NCBI RefSeq assembly: GCF_030378205.1
Contig: NZ_CP127385.1
Location: 2,768,001-2,832,000, forward strand
Direction: 5' to 3'
Source: Bradyrhizobium sp. NP1
GTDB taxonomy: Bacteria; Pseudomonadota; Alphaproteobacteria; Rhizobiales; Xanthobacteraceae
Length of the DNA stretch: 64,000 nt
Within the stretch, counting starts at the first letter, position 1. Each line of letters opens with the position of its first letter. Of this stretch, positions 1 through 7,789 are shown piece after piece. The position numbers were made by a program, and so were the translations under genes. The notes under the pieces were generated by a model that saw only the letters and a list, made by a program, of their open reading frames with translations, was not told the origin of the DNA and ran no database searches.

Positions 1-213
1 GATGCGACCGTCACATCCTTTGCCATCGTCGTGCTCGGCTCGCTGGGCAATCCCCTGGGCACCGCGCTCGGCGGCGTCGTTTACGGCGTCTGCTACATGC
101 TGGTGCAGACCTATTTGAGTTCCTGGGCCGATCTCTTGCCTTATGTGCTGTTGATCCTGATCCTCTTGTTGCGGCCGAGCGGTCTGCTCGGAAGGCGGGT
201 GCGCGTTGCCTAG
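1..213 (+). CDS. Branched-chain amino acid ABC transporter permease, LivH type (3' part only)
   Basis: The frame is open from base 1, so only the last 70 residues are in the window. They contain a glycine-rich loop (LGSLGNPLGTALGGVVYG), a membrane segment rich in Leu/Ile, and the ending LLLRPSGLLGRR, which is the usual C-terminus of LivH/LivM permeases. The stop overlaps the start of the next permease gene by 8 bases, and livM, livG and livF follow, so this is the first permease of a complete Liv transporter. The substrate-binding protein gene is not visible and may lie upstream. Confidence 0.85.
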   Translation, partial: DATVTSFAIVVLGSLGNPLGTALGGVVYGVCYMLVQTYLSSWADLLPYVLLILILLLRPSGLLGRRVRVA

Positions 214-1126
214 CGCGTTCAAGCACACGCTGTTCATCCTGCTGCCGCTGGTCGCCGTGTTCGCGGTGCTGCCGGGCGTCTACCAGAACCACCTGCTGCT
301 GTTCAATTTCGTGATCTTCCTGATCCTGGCGCAGGGCGTGAACATCATCTACGGCTTCACCGGCTACCTGCCGTTCGGCTATGTCGGCTTCTTCGGCGCC
401 GGCGCCTATGGCTTTGCCATCATGGTGATGCACTACCAATTGCCCGCGGCCGTGGCGGTCCTCGTCGGCGGGCTCGTCGGCGTCGCGCTGGGCCTCCTGC
501 TGACGCCGCTGCTTCGGCTGTCGGGCGCCTATTTTGCGATTGCCAATCTCGCAGCATCGCTTGCCGTGCTGCATTTTGTCGCCAACCCGGCGCTTGAAGA
601 CATCACGCGCGGACCTTACGGCGTCTCGCTGACCGGCACCTTCAACCCGACGCAGGCCTATGCCGGCGCACTGGTCATCCTGACGCTGACGGTCGGCGCC
701 GTCATCTTTCTGAAGAACGCCCGCTTTGGGCTGGCGCTGCAGGCGGTGCGCGAGGATTCGGTCTCCGCCGCCATGGCCGGCGTCAACGTCGTGAAGATGC
801 GCGTGATTGCGTGGCTGGCGTCGGCGCTGGTCGCCGGCCTCGCCGGCGGCGTCTACGCCTGGTACGTCTCGGTTTTTTACCCGGACAACGTGTTTTCCGG
901 CGAGTTCTCGATCTTCGCGATCGTGTTCGCGCTGTTCGGTGGGGTGGCGACCATCACCGGTCCGATCGTCGGTGTCATCATCCTCTACGGCATCTACAAC
1001 CTGATCGGCTTCACCACGCCGCAATATTTCCAGCTCATCTATGGCCTTCTGATCATGGGGCTGGTGCTGTTCCTGCCGGCCGGCCTGGTGTCGCTGGCAA
1101 CGCGGAGGGGCTGGCATGTCCCTTGA
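206..1126 (+). CDS. Branched-chain amino acid ABC transporter permease, LivM type
   Basis: A 306-residue inner-membrane permease with about eight to nine hydrophobic segments and the LivM core YGFTGYLPFGYVGFFGAGAY near residues 50-69. The start is TTG at 206, overlapping the stop of the upstream permease, which indicates translational coupling; no ATG in frame would keep the first membrane segment. It forms the second half of the transmembrane channel with the upstream LivH. Substrate cannot be read from the sequence: Liv-family importers also take amides, aromatic acids and other small carboxylates, and the downstream enzymes are not amino acid enzymes. Confidence 0.9.
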   Translation: MPSAFKHTLFILLPLVAVFAVLPGVYQNHLLLFNFVIFLILAQGVNIIYGFTGYLPFGYVGFFGAGAYGFAIMVMHYQLPAAVAVLVGGLVGVALGLLLTPLLRLSGAYFAIANLAASLAVLHFVANPALEDITRGPYGVSLTGTFNPTQAYAGALVILTLTVGAVIFLKNARFGLALQAVREDSVSAAMAGVNVVKMRVIAWLASALVAGLAGGVYAWYVSVFYPDNVFSGEFSIFAIVFALFGGVATITGPIVGVIILYGIYNLIGFTTPQYFQLIYGLLIMGLVLFLPAGLVSLATRRGWHVP

Positions 1127-1847
1127 GCCGAAGCCGATCCTCACCGTCTCGAAGCTGGTCAAGCGCTTTGGCGGCTTCTACGCGCTCGACGGCTTGAGCT
1201 TCCATGTGGCGCCCGGCGAGATTCTGGGCCTGGTCGGCCCGAACGGTTCCGGCAAGACCACGGCCATCAATGTCGTCTCCGGCCTTTATGCGCCAGATGG
1301 CGGCGAGGTGAGGCTGGACGACGCCTCGATCGGCGGCGTCGCCTCCCACCGTCTCGTGCACCGCGGCATCAACCGCACGTTTCAGGTTCCAAAGCCATTC
1401 CTGTCGCTCACCGTCCGCCAGAATGTCGAGGTGGCACTGGCCTATGGCCGCGCCGCGGTGGCGCCGCCGCCGATCGCGGAACTGCTGGAGGAGTACCGGC
1501 TCGACCAGCTTGCCGATCGGCCGGCCGCCGACCTCAACAGCGCGCAGCAGAAGATGCTCGATCTCGCGCGCGCGCTGGCGACCCGGCCGCGCCTGCTGCT
1601 GCTCGATGAGCTTGCCGCCGGCCTCAATCCGGCCGAGCTCGACTGGATCGCGGGTCGTATCAAGGCGCTCGCCGCGACCGGCATGGCCATCATCGTGGTC
1701 GAGCACCTCATGGGCTTCATCGAGCACATCACCGATCGCGTCATCGTGCTCAACGCCGGCAAGGAAATCTTCGAAGGGAAGCTTGCCGCCGCGGTGCAGG
1801 AGCCCCAGGTGATCGAGGTGTTTTTGGGAGGCGAGCATGCCGCCTGA
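1116..1847 (+). CDS. ABC transporter ATP-binding protein, LivG type
   Basis: A 243-residue ATPase subunit. Walker A is GPNGSGKTT at residues 41-49 and Walker B is RLLLLDELAAGLNPAEL, followed by the H-loop VEHLMGF. The ABC signature is unusual: where LivG proteins normally have LSYGQ or LSGGQ this one reads LNSAQQK, so the Ser-Gly-Gly core is replaced. It overlaps livM by 11 bases and livF by 11 bases. It should drive import together with LivF; the divergent signature may lower ATPase activity of this half-site. Confidence 0.9.
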   Translation: MSLEPKPILTVSKLVKRFGGFYALDGLSFHVAPGEILGLVGPNGSGKTTAINVVSGLYAPDGGEVRLDDASIGGVASHRLVHRGINRTFQVPKPFLSLTVRQNVEVALAYGRAAVAPPPIAELLEEYRLDQLADRPAADLNSAQQKMLDLARALATRPRLLLLDELAAGLNPAELDWIAGRIKALAATGMAIIVVEHLMGFIEHITDRVIVLNAGKEIFEGKLAAAVQEPQVIEVFLGGEHAA

Positions 1848-2556
1848 AGCCGCACCGCTGCTGCATGCCGCCGGTGTCGATGCCGGCTACGGCACCATGC
1901 AGGTGCTGTGGGGTGTCGATCTCGACGTCCGCCCGGGCGAAACGGTGCTGCTGCTCGGGGCCAACGGCGCCGGCAAGACCACCTTCCTCAAATCGCTGGT
2001 CGGCCTGGTCGAGCCGCGCCACGGCCAGATCCGGCTCGCTGGCGCCGACATCACCCATATGCGCTCCAGCGACCGCATGCGGCGCGGCATGACCTATATG
2101 TCGGAACTCGCGGTGTTTCCCGACCTCTCGATCGAGGAGAACATCCGCGTCGGGGCGCAGGCGCTGGGGCATGCGGATTCGTCCGCGCGGGTTGACGAGC
2201 TCTATGGCCTGTTCCCGGTGCTGCGCGACAAGCGCGGCGATCCCGCCTCCAGCCTTTCGGGCGGCCAGCGCAAGATGCTGGGGATTGCCAAGGCTCTGGC
2301 TGCTGACCCGAAGCTGCTGGTCATGGATGAGCCCTCGGCCGGGCTATCGCCGCTGTTCGTCAAGGAAGTCATCCACGTTCTCAGTGCCTTGCAGGGGCGG
2401 GGGCTGGCGCTCTTGATCGCGGAGCAGAATATCGGTTTCCTTGAGGTGGCGACGCGCGTCTTCGTGCTGGAAGGCGGCCGCATCCGCTTCTCCGGAACGG
2501 TTGCCGAGATGACCGACAACGAGGCCCTGCGTCGCGCCTATTTCGGGCTGAAATGA
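1837..2556 (+). CDS. ABC transporter ATP-binding protein, LivF type
   Basis: A 239-residue ATPase with Walker A GANGAGKTT at residues 41-49, a canonical signature LSGGQRKML, and Walker B LLVMDEPSAGLSP. It is the second ATPase of the importer, paired with the LivG upstream. The ATG lies inside the end of livG, and its own stop overlaps the next start (ATGA), so transport and the downstream catabolic genes are read as one unit. Confidence 0.9.
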   Translation: MPPEAAPLLHAAGVDAGYGTMQVLWGVDLDVRPGETVLLLGANGAGKTTFLKSLVGLVEPRHGQIRLAGADITHMRSSDRMRRGMTYMSELAVFPDLSIEENIRVGAQALGHADSSARVDELYGLFPVLRDKRGDPASSLSGGQRKMLGIAKALAADPKLLVMDEPSAGLSPLFVKEVIHVLSALQGRGLALLIAEQNIGFLEVATRVFVLEGGRIRFSGTVAEMTDNEALRRAYFGLK

Positions 2557-3899
2557 TGCGGACCATCCGGATAGGGTCCGGCGCCGGCTATTCCGGCGAC
2601 CGGATCGAGCCAGCGATCGAGCTCGCCGAGCAAGGCGGCATCGACTATCTCGTGTTCGAATGTCTCGGCGAGCGCACGGTGGCGCTGGCGCAGCAGGCGC
2701 GCATGAAGGACCCCGAAGGCGGCTACGATCCGCTGCTCGAAGAGCGGATGCGCGCGGTGCTGCCGATCTGCGCCGCCAAGGGCATCAAGGTTGTCACCAA
2801 TATGGGCGCCGCCAATCCGGAAGGCGCGGCCAGGAAGACCGCCGAGATCGCGAAGTCGCTCGGGCTTGCGCTGAAGGTCGCTGCCGTCGTCGGCGACGAC
2901 GTGCTGGACGCCTGCAAGGCGCGCGATCTGCCGATCATGGAATTCGACGGCACCATCGCCAGCCTCGGCAACCGCCTGCTCTCCGCCAACGCCTATCTCG
3001 GCGCCGCGCCCATGGTCGAGGCGCTCGCGGGCGGCGCCGACGTGGTGATCACCGGGCGCGCCTCTGATCCCGCGCTGTTCCTGGCGCCGATGGTCCAGGC
3101 CTTCGGCTGGGCGATGGACGACTGGAATCTGATGGGGAAGGGCACCGTCGCCGGCCATCTCCTTGAATGCGCGGGGCAGATCACGGGCGGCTATTTCGCC
3201 GATCCCGGCTACAAGGACGTGCCTGACTTGGCCCGGCTCGGCTTTCCGATCGGCGAGATCGGCGAGGACGGCTCGCTGGTCGTCACCAAGGTCGAAGGCT
3301 CGGGCGGCGCAGTTAGCGCGCGCACCTGCAAGGAGCAACTGCTCTACGAGGTGCACGATCCGACAAAATACTTCCAGCCCGACGTGGTCGCCGATTTCTC
3401 CCAGGTCAAGGTCGAGGAAGTGGGTAAGGATCGCGTGCGCGTCTCGGGCGGCCGCGGATCGAAGCGCACCGACACGTTGAAGGTCTCGGTCGGCTATCTC
3501 GACAGCTTTGTCGGCGAGGGACAGATTTCCTATGCCGGCCCCGGTGCGCTCGCGCGCGGAAGGCTCGCGCTCGACATCGTCAGGGAGCGGCTGAAGCTGA
3601 CTGGTGTCGCCGCAAGCGAGTTGCGCTTCGACCTGATCGGGGTCGACGCGCTGCACGGGCCGCAAGTGTCGGCGCATGCGGGCGAACCCTATGAGGTGCG
3701 CGTGCGGGTCGCGGGTCGCACCGATACGATGCGCGAAGCAGTGCGGATCGGCAACGAGGTCGAGACACTCTACACCAACGGGCCCGCCGGCGGCGGCGGC
3801 GCCTGGAAATCGGCCCGCGAGGTGGTCGCGGTCGCTTCCGTGCTGCTGCCGCGCGAGCTGGCGAAGCCGCAGGTCAGGTTTATCGGGGGCCTGCGATGA
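2553..3899 (+). CDS. AtuA/DUF1446-family protein (acyclic terpene utilisation AtuA-like)
   Basis: A 448-residue cytoplasmic protein that begins IRIGSGAGYSGDRIEPAIEL and contains DYLVFECLGERTVALAQ, the hallmarks of the DUF1446/AtuA family. AtuA is part of the citronellol/geraniol catabolic cluster in Pseudomonas, but its reaction is not established, and most family members, including those beside amidases, are uncharacterised. Start codon overlaps livF by four bases. The next gene encodes the small domain that in some family members is fused to this C-terminus. The role is probably in breakdown of whatever the Liv transporter imports. Confidence 0.8.
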   Translation: MMRTIRIGSGAGYSGDRIEPAIELAEQGGIDYLVFECLGERTVALAQQARMKDPEGGYDPLLEERMRAVLPICAAKGIKVVTNMGAANPEGAARKTAEIAKSLGLALKVAAVVGDDVLDACKARDLPIMEFDGTIASLGNRLLSANAYLGAAPMVEALAGGADVVITGRASDPALFLAPMVQAFGWAMDDWNLMGKGTVAGHLLECAGQITGGYFADPGYKDVPDLARLGFPIGEIGEDGSLVVTKVEGSGGAVSARTCKEQLLYEVHDPTKYFQPDVVADFSQVKVEEVGKDRVRVSGGRGSKRTDTLKVSVGYLDSFVGEGQISYAGPGALARGRLALDIVRERLKLTGVAASELRFDLIGVDALHGPQVSAHAGEPYEVRVRVAGRTDTMREAVRIGNEVETLYTNGPAGGGGAWKSAREVVAVASVLLPRELAKPQVRFIGGLR

Positions 3900-4210
3900 A
3901 GCTGCGCGAGATCGCCCATTCCCGGACCGGCGACAAGGGCAACACGTCAAACATTTCCGTGATCGCCCATGATGCGGCGCATTTCCCGCTGCTCCGAGCC
4001 CAGGTGACGAGCGAACGGGTCAAGGCGCATTTTGCGGGTGTGGTCGAGGGCGAGGTGGTACGCTATGAATTGCCCAACATTGCCGCGCTGAATTTCGTCA
4101 TGACGAACACGCTCGGTGGCGGCGTGACGCGATCGCTGGCGCTCGACGCTCACGGCAAATCCCTCTCCTCCGCGCTGCTCGACCTCGAGATCGAGCTGCC
4201 GCACGACTGA
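3896..4210 (+). CDS. Small AtuA-associated domain protein
   Basis: A 104-residue protein starting MKLREIAHSRTGDKGNTSN. The SRTGDKG(N/D) stretch is typical of the ferredoxin-fold domain found at the C-terminus of longer AtuA-type proteins, or encoded separately directly downstream, as here. It overlaps the AtuA-like gene by four bases, so the two products are probably made in equal amounts and act as a complex. Enzymatic role unknown. Confidence 0.75.
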   Translation: MKLREIAHSRTGDKGNTSNISVIAHDAAHFPLLRAQVTSERVKAHFAGVVEGEVVRYELPNIAALNFVMTNTLGGGVTRSLALDAHGKSLSSALLDLEIELPHD

Positions 4211-4235
4211 CAGGCACTTAAAAGAAAGAAACGCC

Positions 4236-5582
4236 ATGGCCAATCCGACCCTCGCTTCGCTTGCCGTCGACCTCGCAAGCGGCAAGACGTCCGCGCGCAA
4301 GCTGGTCGAGGAATGCATTGCCCGGATCGCCGATCCCGCAGGCGAGGGGCAGAGGACCTTCATCCACGTCGACAAGGAAGCGGCGCTGGAAGCGGCCGAG
4401 GCGATGGACCGCCTGCGCAAGGCCCATGCCGCGCCGTCGCCCTTTGCCGGCATTCCGGTCTCGATCAAGGACCTGTTCGACATCAAGGGGCAGGTGACGC
4501 GTGCGGGCTCGCGTGCGCTGGACGATTCGGCGCCCGCTGACAGCGACGCGTCCGCGGTGGCACGGTTGCGGCGCGCCGGCTTCGTCGTGATCGGCCGCAC
4601 CAACATGACCGAGTTCGCCTATTCCGGCATCGGCATCAACCCGCATTACGGCACGCCGAAGAGCATCTGGAAGAGGAAGGAGGGCCATGTGCCGGGCGGC
4701 TCCTCGTCGGGCGCGGCGGTCTCGGTCGCCGACCGCATGGCCTATGGTGCGCTCGGCACCGATACCGGCGGCTCCTGCCGGATTCCGGCGGCCTATAACG
4801 GCATCGTCGGCTACAAGCCGACCCAGCGCCGCGTGCCGCTTGACGGCGGCGTGCCGCTGTCCTTCTCGCTCGACAGTTTCGGGCCGCTCGCCAATTCAGT
4901 CGCCTGCTGCCACGCGCTGGACGCCGTGCTCGCGGCCGAGCCGCCCACGCAGCTTGCACCGCGCCCGATCAAGGGATTGCGGCTGGCGGTGCCGACAACG
5001 GTTGCGCTCGACGATCTCGACGATGCCGTGGCCAAGACCTTCGAGCGCGCGCTGTCCGCGCTGTCGCGTGCGGGCGCGCTGATCGAGCGCGTCGAGGTGC
5101 CGGAATTCCTCGACGTCGGCCTGATCAACGCCAAGGGCGGATTTGCAGCCGCCGAGAGCTACGCCTGGCACCGCTATCTCCTCACCGCGAAAGGCGATGA
5201 CTACGATCCCCGGGTTTCGGCGCGCATCCTGCGCGGCGAGGCAATCAGCGCCGCCGAATATATCGACATGCTCAACGCACGACGGTCGCTGATCGCCCGC
5301 ATGGAAAAGCGCGCCGCGCCCTATGACGCGCTGGTGCTGCCGACCACCGCCAACACGCCGCCTGTCATCGCCGATCTCGCCGACGACAAGGCCTTTGCCG
5401 TCGCCAATCTCCGATCCTTGCGCAACTGCACACTGATCAACATGATCGACGGCTGCGCGATATCGCTGCCCGCCCATCGCGAGGGCGAGGTGCCGGTCGG
5501 GCTGATGCTGGCCGCCACCGGCGGCTCGGACCGCCGCATCTTCGAGATTGCCGCCGGAATAGAGGGAGCGATCCGTGTTTGA
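4236..5582 (+). CDS. Amidase (amidase-signature family)
   Basis: A 448-residue amidase-signature hydrolase. The Ser-cisSer-Lys triad is visible: Lys78 in GIPVSIKDLFD, cis-Ser156 in GGSSSGAA, and nucleophile Ser180 in DTGGSCRIPAAYNG. It cleaves a carboxamide to acid plus ammonia; the family also holds GatA, but there is no gatB or gatC here and the setting is catabolic. It starts 25 bases after the previous stop with a purine-rich stretch upstream of ATG, and overlaps the DUF2848 gene by 8 bases. Probable substrate: an amide handled by the same operon. Confidence 0.88.
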   Translation: MANPTLASLAVDLASGKTSARKLVEECIARIADPAGEGQRTFIHVDKEAALEAAEAMDRLRKAHAAPSPFAGIPVSIKDLFDIKGQVTRAGSRALDDSAPADSDASAVARLRRAGFVVIGRTNMTEFAYSGIGINPHYGTPKSIWKRKEGHVPGGSSSGAAVSVADRMAYGALGTDTGGSCRIPAAYNGIVGYKPTQRRVPLDGGVPLSFSLDSFGPLANSVACCHALDAVLAAEPPTQLAPRPIKGLRLAVPTTVALDDLDDAVAKTFERALSALSRAGALIERVEVPEFLDVGLINAKGGFAAAESYAWHRYLLTAKGDDYDPRVSARILRGEAISAAEYIDMLNARRSLIARMEKRAAPYDALVLPTTANTPPVIADLADDKAFAVANLRSLRNCTLINMIDGCAISLPAHREGEVPVGLMLAATGGSDRRIFEIAAGIEGAIRV

Positions 5583-6261
5583 TCTGACCTTCACCATCGA
5601 CGACAAGGGCGCCCCGACCCCGCTGACGCTGCCGATCGACCAGGCCGTGATCGCCGGCTGGACCGGCCGCGATCCGGTCGCGCGCGACAAGCACATCGCC
5701 GAGCTCGAAGCCCTCGGCATCGCGCGTCCGGCGACCACGCCGATCTACTACCGCGTCTCGGCGCGGCGGCTGACCACGGAGGACTCGATCGAGGTCTGCG
5801 GCAACGAGAGCAGCGGCGAGGTCGAGTTCGTGCTGATCGGCTGGCAGGGCCGCGTCTTTGTCGGGCTCGGCTCAGACCATACCGACCGCAAGGTCGAGGC
5901 CTACAGCGTCACCGTCTCCAAGCAGATGTGCGACAAGCCGGTCGCCTCCGAGCTCTGGGAACTCGAGGACGTCATCGGCCACTGGGACCGGATGATCCTG
6001 CGTTCCTATGCCTGGATCGGCGGCAAGCGGGAGCTGTACCAGGAGGGTACGCTGGATGCGATGCTGCCGGTGAAGGAACTGATCCGCGGCTGCTTCGCCG
6101 ACGGCAGGCTGCCTGACGGCTGCGCCATGTTCGGCGGCACCTTTGCCGCCAAGGGCGGCATAAGGCCCGCCGACCGCTTCGAGTTCGAATTCGAGGATCC
6201 CGTGCTCAAGCGTTTCATCCGCCACGCCTATGACGTGATCACGCTGCCGGTCCGGGGGTAA
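5575..6261 (+). CDS. DUF2848-family protein
   Basis: A 228-residue cytoplasmic protein that I recognise as DUF2848 from the segments VGLGSDHTDRKVEAYSV and MFGGTFAAKGGI. DUF2848 resembles parts of fumarylacetoacetate hydrolase-like folds, and family members frequently sit next to amidases and Liv transporters; no activity is established to my knowledge. Start GTG/ATG region overlaps the amidase stop by 8 bases (start at 5575). It ends the tightly overlapped run that began with livH. Confidence 0.75.
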   Translation: MFDLTFTIDDKGAPTPLTLPIDQAVIAGWTGRDPVARDKHIAELEALGIARPATTPIYYRVSARRLTTEDSIEVCGNESSGEVEFVLIGWQGRVFVGLGSDHTDRKVEAYSVTVSKQMCDKPVASELWELEDVIGHWDRMILRSYAWIGGKRELYQEGTLDAMLPVKELIRGCFADGRLPDGCAMFGGTFAAKGGIRPADRFEFEFEDPVLKRFIRHAYDVITLPVRG

Positions 6262-6314
6262 TGGCAGTCGGAAATCGGGTGGCGGAAGCGTCCTGCGCGC
6301 GCCAGATTAGTGGC

Positions 6315-7064
6315 ATGAAAGCAACCGCCAAAACCACACTCCGTCCCGTTCCGTCGCCCGATACCGCCGCGCGCGTCGATGCGATCGACTGGAGCCGCGC
6401 CATCGCCGACCTCGACACGCAGGGCTGCGCGGTCCTGAAAAGCCTGCTCACGCCGGACCAGTGCCGTACGCTTGCCGCGCTCTATCCTGACGACGCGCAT
6501 TTCCGCAGCCGCATCGTGATGGGGCGTCACGGCTTTGGCCGCGGCGAGTACAAATATTTCAACTACCCGCTGCCGGACCTGATCGCCGAGCTGCGGCCAC
6601 GGCTTTATGCGCGCCTGGTGGGCCTCGCCAACCGCTGGAACGAGACGATGGGGATCGATATCCGCTATCCCGACCGGCACGAGGCGTTCCTCGCGCGCTG
6701 CCATGACGCGGGCCAGAAGCGGCCGACGCCGCTGCTGCTGCAATATCATGAGGGCGACTACAACTGCCTGCATCAGGACCTCTACGGCGAGCATGTGTTT
6801 CCGCTGCAGGTCGCGATCCTGCTCTCCGAGCCCGGTCGCGATTTCGAGGGCGGCGAGTTCGTGCTGACCGAACAGCGGCCGCGCATGCAGTCGCGCGCCG
6901 AGGTGGTGCCGCTCGCCCAGGGTGACGCGGTCGCCTTTGCCGTGCATCACCGCCCGGTGCAGGGAACGCGCGGCTTCTATCGCGTCAACCTGCGCCACGG
7001 CGTGAGCCGGTTGCGTTCGGGCAAGCGCCACACCGTCGGCGTGATCTTTCACGACGCCAAGTGA
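6315..7064 (+). CDS. 2-oxoglutarate/Fe(II)-dependent oxygenase
   Basis: A 249-residue oxygenase with the prolyl-hydroxylase-type iron site: His153 and Asp155 in CLHQDLYGEHVFPLQVA and His228 in FYRVNLRHGVSRL, with Arg nearby to bind 2-oxoglutarate. I chose ATG 6315; an in-frame ATG at 6261 overlapping the DUF2848 stop by one base would add 18 residues with no family-like content. AlkB, another enzyme of the same superfamily, follows 24 bases later. Tandem placement suggests a DNA/RNA or protein repair role, but the substrate is unknown. Confidence 0.8.
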   Translation: MKATAKTTLRPVPSPDTAARVDAIDWSRAIADLDTQGCAVLKSLLTPDQCRTLAALYPDDAHFRSRIVMGRHGFGRGEYKYFNYPLPDLIAELRPRLYARLVGLANRWNETMGIDIRYPDRHEAFLARCHDAGQKRPTPLLLQYHEGDYNCLHQDLYGEHVFPLQVAILLSEPGRDFEGGEFVLTEQRPRMQSRAEVVPLAQGDAVAFAVHHRPVQGTRGFYRVNLRHGVSRLRSGKRHTVGVIFHDAK

Positions 7065-7088
7065 GCACAGCGCAGGCGGGTTCGCAGC

Positions 7089-7739
7089 TTGACTGATCTG
7101 TTCGATGCCGTCCCCGATGTACGACCGTCCCGCGAGACGATGGCGGACGGTGCCGTGCTGCTGCGCGGCTTTGCTCGGGCTGATGAGCAGGTGCTGCTCG
7201 CCGCCTTGCGCGAGATCACAGCCGCAGCACCATTCCGGCACATGGTTACGCCGGGCGGTTACCAGATGTCGGTCGCGATAACCAATTGCGGCGATGTCGG
7301 CTGGGTCACCGACCGCTCCGGCTACCGCTATGACGCGGTCGATCCCGGGTCCGGAAAACCATGGCCGGCAATGCCGTCAGCCTTTCGCGCATTGGCGGCG
7401 CGGGCGGCGGCTGAGGCGGGATTTCCCGCATTTGCGCCCGACGCCTGCCTGATCAACCGCTACGAGCCGGGCGCGCGCCTCTCGCTGCACCAGGACCGCG
7501 ACGAGCGCGATTTCGCCAGTCCCATCGTCTCGGTGTCGCTCGGCCTTCCCGCCATCTTCCTGTTCGGCGGCCTCAAGCGCAGCGACAAGCCGCAGCGCTA
7601 CCGGCTCGAACACGGCGATGTCGTGGTCTGGGGCGGGCCGTCGCGGCTCTTCTTCCATGGCGTGGCGCCGCTTGCCGACGGCGAGCATGCGCTTCACGGG
7701 CGCGTGCGCGTCAATCTGACCTTCCGCCGGGCGCGCTGA
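7089..7739 (+). CDS. alkB: Alpha-ketoglutarate-dependent dioxygenase AlkB
   Basis: A 216-residue AlkB homologue. Fe(II) ligands are His134 and Asp136 (LSLHQDRDE) and His190 (LFFHGV); the 2-oxoglutarate arginines are in RVRVNLTFR at the C-terminus, and NRYEPGARL precedes the HxD. AlkB removes 1-methyladenine and 3-methylcytosine lesions from DNA by oxidative demethylation. TTG at 7089 is the start that gives the usual AlkB length. There is no ada or aidB alongside; the neighbour is another 2OG oxygenase. Confidence 0.92.
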   Translation: MTDLFDAVPDVRPSRETMADGAVLLRGFARADEQVLLAALREITAAAPFRHMVTPGGYQMSVAITNCGDVGWVTDRSGYRYDAVDPGSGKPWPAMPSAFRALAARAAAEAGFPAFAPDACLINRYEPGARLSLHQDRDERDFASPIVSVSLGLPAIFLFGGLKRSDKPQRYRLEHGDVVVWGGPSRLFFHGVAPLADGEHALHGRVRVNLTFRRAR

Positions 7740-7789
7740 CCTCAAGGCCGACGTTCCATCCGCGCCTGGCCCGGTCTATGCTGCCGGCC

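Noticed and set aside
4236-5582. gatA, subunit of the Glu-tRNA(Gln) amidotransferase
   Set aside because: No gatB or gatC nearby and the gene is embedded in a transport and catabolic operon.
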